A stretch of DNA of 64,000 nt from Basidiobolus meristosporus CBS 931.73 (Eukaryota; Basidiobolomycota; Basidiobolomycetes; Basidiobolales; Basidiobolaceae): contig MCFE01000161.1 of the NCBI GenBank assembly GCA_002104905.1, positions 85,348 through 149,347 of the forward strand, in the 5' to 3' direction. The first letter of the stretch is position 1. Each line of letters opens with the position of its first letter. Under the pieces are notes generated by a model. It worked only from the letters and a program-made list of their open reading frames with translations. It was not told the origin of the DNA and made no database searches. This document shows, in pieces, positions 59,907-64,000 of the stretch. The position numbers were made by a program, and so were the translations under genes.

Positions 59907-60791
59907 TTACTCTTCATAATGCTCCAGACACATTTCTCTCAGTGGATGTCTTCTTGTATGAACATACTGTGCATAAATACATATCTTAACTATTTTACCT
60001 ATTCTGCTGTTTTCTCCTATATATGACTTTCCTCTGTATTTACCTGCCAATATGCTGAATCTCTTCAGATATCCAAATGTGTGCTCTACCCTCACTCTGA
60101 AATGATTAAATATCTCATTGTAGAGCTTCTGCTTCCTGCTAAGCACACCATTCCTTGGCTTCCTATAAGCTGTAATACATCCTAATCTCTGACAATCCTC
60201 TCCTATATAGGCAAAGTCTGCCATACATTTCCCCCCTCTACTGAATTCAGGATGATTCTCTACCCAGAGTGCTTTGTCATGCCTACTTCCAGCAAATGGC
60301 CCACTGAACCAGATGATGTTACCCTCAATGTCAGACAGTGCTTGAAACTTCACACAGCGTGCCTTGTACTTGCCAGAATAAAAGTGCTTCTGCCCTCTAG
60401 AAGGTCTGTTAATCCTCACTGGGAAGGTATCCAAAATACTCCTGATATGGAACCTGCTGCTGAACACTCTGAGATATGGAAGTCTATTGGAGCTTCTGAA
60501 CCTAGTATTCCAAGCTTGCTCTAAGTCATTCACACCCTCTGCAAGGTGGTTCTCCATTGCTGTCAGCTGGGAATGAAAGCTTCTAGGACTTTTGTTGCCA
60601 TGGATGGTGAGATGAAACCTTGTAGGGCAATAGTTCTTGTAATAGCAGAGAAGCTTAACAAGGGATCTTCTTGAGTAGATTGGGGTTGATGGTCCACAGT
60701 ACTTGGAGTAGATCTCCTCTAGTGTGTCAAAAGGAAATCCAGTGGTAGTGATGGGATTGATGAGAAAAGACCATTCAGATGAGTAAGTCAT
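59907..60791 (-). CDS. PIF/Harbinger DDE transposase (copy C)
   Basis: Intact 294-residue frame from the ATG at 60791, with D121, D172 and E236 retained. It shares with copy B the Leu107, Ser111 and ICIYAQ variants, so B and C are closer to each other than to A. Private changes include Leu for Pro61, Val for Gly87, Gly for Glu187 and Phe for Leu193. Confidence 0.88.
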   Translation of the reverse strand: MTYSSEWSFLINPITTTGFPFDTLEEIYSKYCGPSTPIYSRRSLVKLLCYYKNYCPTRFHLTIHGNKSPRSFHSQLTAMENHLAEGVNDLEQAWNTRFRSSNRLPYLRVFSSRFHIRSILDTFPVRINRPSRGQKHFYSGKYKARCVKFQALSDIEGNIIWFSGPFAGSRHDKALWVENHPEFSRGGKCMADFAYIGEDCQRLGCITAYRKPRNGVLSRKQKLYNEIFNHFRVRVEHTFGYLKRFSILAGKYRGKSYIGENSRIGKIVKICIYAQYVHTRRHPLREMCLEHYEE

Positions 60792-61150
60792 ATTAAAATT
60801 GGTGGATGATTGTATGGAGGCGGTTTAAATTGATTTGGCATGATCTGCGTTATTTATCTGATTTTTAATACATTATGGTTAAGTCTCCATCAATTGCCAT
60901 GTATCCCATCATTATGCTGCAAAAATCATCCGCAAACAATGCCTTGGTACTTTTATTGATGCTTTAATCATAGGTCTATAATCAAATAGGAGATCTGTGA
61001 TTGATGTGATCTGATCTGTGTCAACGCAATCCAAGATGCATCATGCATAATATATGGAAAATTCAACAATCACATTAGTTTTCATATATATTTCATATAA
61101 GACCAGGTTGATGCCAATAGACTGCTGTATAAGTATCCAAATTTGTTGCT

Positions 61151-62412
61151 ATGGTCCCCATACCAAGCCTCAATTCATCTTTAGTACAACCCAGACAAAA
61201 CCCATCACCCAGCTCATAAGCACGGCCAGGACCGGAAAAGTCAATGTTAGATCCATTTGAGTTCTTGCCAAATGATTTCAGTATGGCCCAAGTGTCTATG
61301 ATGAGCCTTCATACAGATATTTGGACACTACTGATTAATCCAGCAGAACTAGACACCTCAGAGAGTTGACAAAGATGGAAGAATTTGAGTAGAAAGCTGT
61401 GGCATGAGTTCTACATCAAGATGCCAGCCAATGTATGTAAAAAGATATATAAAAAGACAAGTATCAAAATCAAGAATGAGCTGAGAGTGAGGGGATTTGA
61501 CAAAGAAGCCGCACGGGAACAATTTTGCCCACAATTTGCACAGTACAGGCTGGACGCGTCCATTTGTGCCTCAACTTTGGGAACCAAAGAGATTTTGAAT
61601 GAGTTTTTGCCTCAAATGACTAATGTACTACGTGATATATTAGTAGAGCTAAGTGGCTTCCAAGAGCAATATACACAGGACTCATCCAGGCAACAGCTCC
61701 AAAGTATCAGACAGAGGGTAAGTGAATACCTTGAGGAATCAGATGGTGAGCTTCAGGAGGAAGAATACAGACCGCAAGCAACATTGTCCAGATTGCGCCT
61801 GCACACCTTGCTGGATTCCCTACCATCTCTTGCAACCACAGCGCGCCAGCGCACATCAGTCCAGACCACGCCAACACCCTTTACCAAAGTGCCCACATCA
61901 AGTCAACACGCATTGAGTCAATGTGCATTGGGTCAACATGTGCGCTTCAGAGCAAAACTACAAGAACTTGCCAAACTGCTCATTTAGACATGAGTCCAGT
62001 GGAGCAGACCAAGTTGTGTCAACATGCAGCATCACATTGAACTCAGCCAAGGGCCATTTCAATGCGTCAAGGCGCTCCTGCACATGCCATTTTGCCTGAC
62101 CATCAGCAAGTTACTTCTGGTGAACTGACTGATGATGACCAACATGAAGTGCCTCAACCACTGGAGCCCTTAGCAAGTAAAAGAACGCGTCAGCACGTGG
62201 CACTACAGGCTGGTTCAGTTGGTTCAGTTGGAGCAATTCAGCGTGGCCAAGCTGCAGCTTCACACTCATCAACTAGGAGGCAAAATACTGACTACAAATA
62301 CACCAGTAGCCAAGATGATAGTCAGCCAGGAAGTAGTATAGGTGTGCAAAGTGAGTCACTACCAAATGCTTCAGTAGTAATCCCTGTGAGAAAAAATCCC
62401 AGGAGAAGATAA
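61151..62412 (+). pseudogene. Harbinger accessory gene, copy C (several stops)
   Basis: Frame from the ATG at 61151 is broken by TAA at about 61218 (CAA in copy A) and by TGA near 61370, with an open stretch 61385-61987 and an open C-terminal part 62062-62412 ending VRKNPRRR. It matches copies A and B along its length. The gap between the open stretches reflects indels and stops. Confidence 0.65.
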
Positions 62413-63035
62413 TGCAATTGCTTTGAATTGCTCATATTTGTAATGATCCCAACAATTCATTTTTTTTGCAATCCAAATTGAGCCATTGCAAATCAGTGAT
62501 CATCAAATTTTTGATATAAGTAATATCAAGGTCATCTCACATTTGAGACAGAACCCCTATAAACCAACACCCTGCATATATTTACGTCATCTGAAATACC
62601 AGTGCAGCTATTGGATCTGTTTTGCACCTACACAATTGCTTGCATGCTAGCTATGACACCTTGTCCAATCACCAGGGTCAGGGATTTACTTGCTCAATGG
62701 GCAAAATGGGATATTTGATGGCAAATCAGGTAGCTTTTATAGTAGTCAATGAGCCAATTGGGGGCTGCCAGCTTCAGGATACTTTGGACCAATTAACCAC
62801 TGCGATAATGTCCAATTGGAGTGAGGGTAACCAAAATGGTAAGTATAAGTGTAGTTTATAGTGTGATACACATTTATTTCCATTTACATTAAAGAAACAT
62901 ATCCAAATACTGGATTTTACCTGCCATAATAGCGGTATCCAATTGCACACATGATGCAAACATTACAAGTTGGTGCAATCATCCGTGCCAACCTCATTGT
63001 GTCAGATTGCGCCATAGTGTGCAAGATTGTCCCGC
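62413..63035. other. Distal non-coding end of Harbinger C
   Basis: Equivalent to 47480-48140 of copy A and 55500-56180 of copy B, read in the opposite direction. It has no conserved ORF. It carries the conserved TTTGATATAAGTAATATCAAGG inverted repeat and a CACTATA-rich segment. Confidence 0.6.
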
Positions 63036-63838
63036 TGTGGTGGTGTAGAGGTACTCCTGGGAGAAGCTACACAACTCAAGGTGTGTGAGGAGTCTGATGG
63101 GTGCAATAACCTCTGTGTCTAAACTGCTGGTGTCTTTGTCAATATGCCACTATGGTAAAAGCTCCTGCTTCTCTAGCTTCCTAGGTGCTCCAAGTGTCTC
63201 CAAAGGCCTCTGTGTGTCTTGTGCACTACCCTGAAAAGCTCCTTGATTGCAGGTCTGAGATGTACTGTTGAAGGCAGGTGCAGTGATCAATTGCTAATCA
63301 ATAAGGTTGAAGTGTTACTGATAGAAGGGATGATTTATTGATGAGGGATTGCTTTCCCTTAAATACTTTTCCTGATTGCCAAGTGATTACTAATGACAAG
63401 GTTCTAGAAGATTCTAGGTATCAGTGGAATTCTTGATGACATCACTATGAGCTAAAAATATGCCAAGAATGTCCTGGAAGGTTCTAAAAGGCATAGCACT
63501 TTTGACCAATCAGGATCAGTAGTCTGAAACCTGTGCAACATAGAAATACCATATATGGTATTGAAATGGTAGGGATGGTAACACAGACCTAGGTCATGGG
63601 TCACAGGTACTGACGCGGGCACTTGCCTTATATAGATACATCTAATGATCACAAAGCTGAATAACATCTGGGATAACTAATGCTAATAACTAATCAGGGT
63701 AAACATCATATGGGGATAACACTGATAATATGGGCAAAAGAAGAATGGGATAATACTGATAAGATGAAATATGGATAAGTATATCATGATGACTATATGA
63801 GTAAACTTGTCTGTGGGAGGTATGCTTACCCTACCACA
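63036..63838. mobile_element. Solo-LTR-like insertion in Harbinger C
   Basis: 803 bp with TG...CA ends and short terminal inverted repeats (TGTGGT...ACCACA), flanked by the 4-bp direct repeat CCGC (63032-63035 and 63839-63842). Copies A and B lack it and show the uninterrupted sequence. It has no coding capacity, as expected of a solo LTR left by recombination. Confidence 0.75.
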
Positions 63839-63961
63839 CCGCATAGTGCAAAATTGTCCAAGAACAATCCTGCCTTCTGGTAGCTATAATATTGCGCCTG
63901 ATTGTTCTTTACAACCGCGGATTGTGCCATGCGCCCTGGCATGGTACAATGGAACAAGTCT

Positions 63962-64000
63962 AAAATCTTTGCTGCAAAGAAGGAACTCAAGTAGATCAAT
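63962..64000. other. Flank of Harbinger C at the window edge
   Basis: 39 nt of host or CACTA sequence. Too short to identify. Confidence 0.4.

Larger units (their letters stand above)
59724..63961 (-). mobile_element. PIF/Harbinger element, copy C, with nested insertion
   Basis: Same family as A and B but in the opposite orientation. It is 4238 bp, of which 803 bp is a nested LTR-like insertion plus its 4-bp duplication. Ends are AGACTTGTTCTG and GGAACAAGTCT. Flanks are AAT on the left and AAA on the right, so the duplication has one mismatch. Confidence 0.88.

Overview
The window is nuclear DNA from a fungus. Genes carry many short introns (about 50-90 nt) with GTAAGT-like donors and CTAAC/CTGAC branch points, and the products are eukaryotic and fungal: a mitochondrial phenylalanyl-tRNA synthetase, a yeast-type dolichol-phosphate mannose synthase with a C-terminal anchor, an SH3-DOCK exchange factor, a G-alpha subunit and an RGS protein. 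Two 7TM receptor-like genes, a large DOCK protein, xanthine dehydrogenase and a repeat-rich flank suggest an early-diverging lineage (zygomycete-type, for example Zoopagomycota). That placement is inference.

Region 1 (1-40.7 kb) is gene-bearing. In order: thioredoxin reductase (-), a 7TM receptor-like protein (+), a Mn-type cation diffusion facilitator (-), a second 7TM protein (-), a 5-kb stretch holding one unresolved or decayed spliced gene, an RGS-domain protein with six K/L-rich FFG-type motifs (+), xanthine dehydrogenase (+), a DOCK-family Rho GEF (+), a G-alpha subunit (-), mitochondrial PheRS (-), DPM1 (-), a relic of an ABCG-type transporter beside a short TTAGGG-type telomeric block, cyanase (+) and an EF-hand protein (+). 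Exon structures were read from splice sites and codon phase. Receptors, G-alpha, RGS and a Rho GEF make this a loose G-protein signalling neighbourhood. Redox (TRR), metal (CDF), purine (XDH) and cyanate functions are housekeeping or nutritional.

Region 2 (40.9-64 kb) is a transposon island with nested layers. Degenerate CACTA (En/Spm, Tnp2-type) elements form the oldest layer. Four PIF/Harbinger copies (A 47405-50807, B 55423-58837, C 59724-63961, truncated D from 51693) were inserted into them. Copies A-C keep an intact 294-residue DDE transposase, but all three have a broken second gene. Copy C itself carries an 803-bp solo-LTR-like insertion with a 4-bp duplication. A 455-bp near-perfect foldback element lies at 45788-46242, and a Ty1/copia gag fragment at about 42.3 kb. 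Many differences between Harbinger copies are C-to-T or G-to-A at CpG, which fits methylation-driven decay.

The most unusual gene-level observations are a 5-nt microexon and a tandem 3' splice site in the G-alpha gene, a cyanase start codon standing alone as a 3-nt coding exon, and the repeated-motif RGS protein. No wholly new system could be shown from sequence alone.
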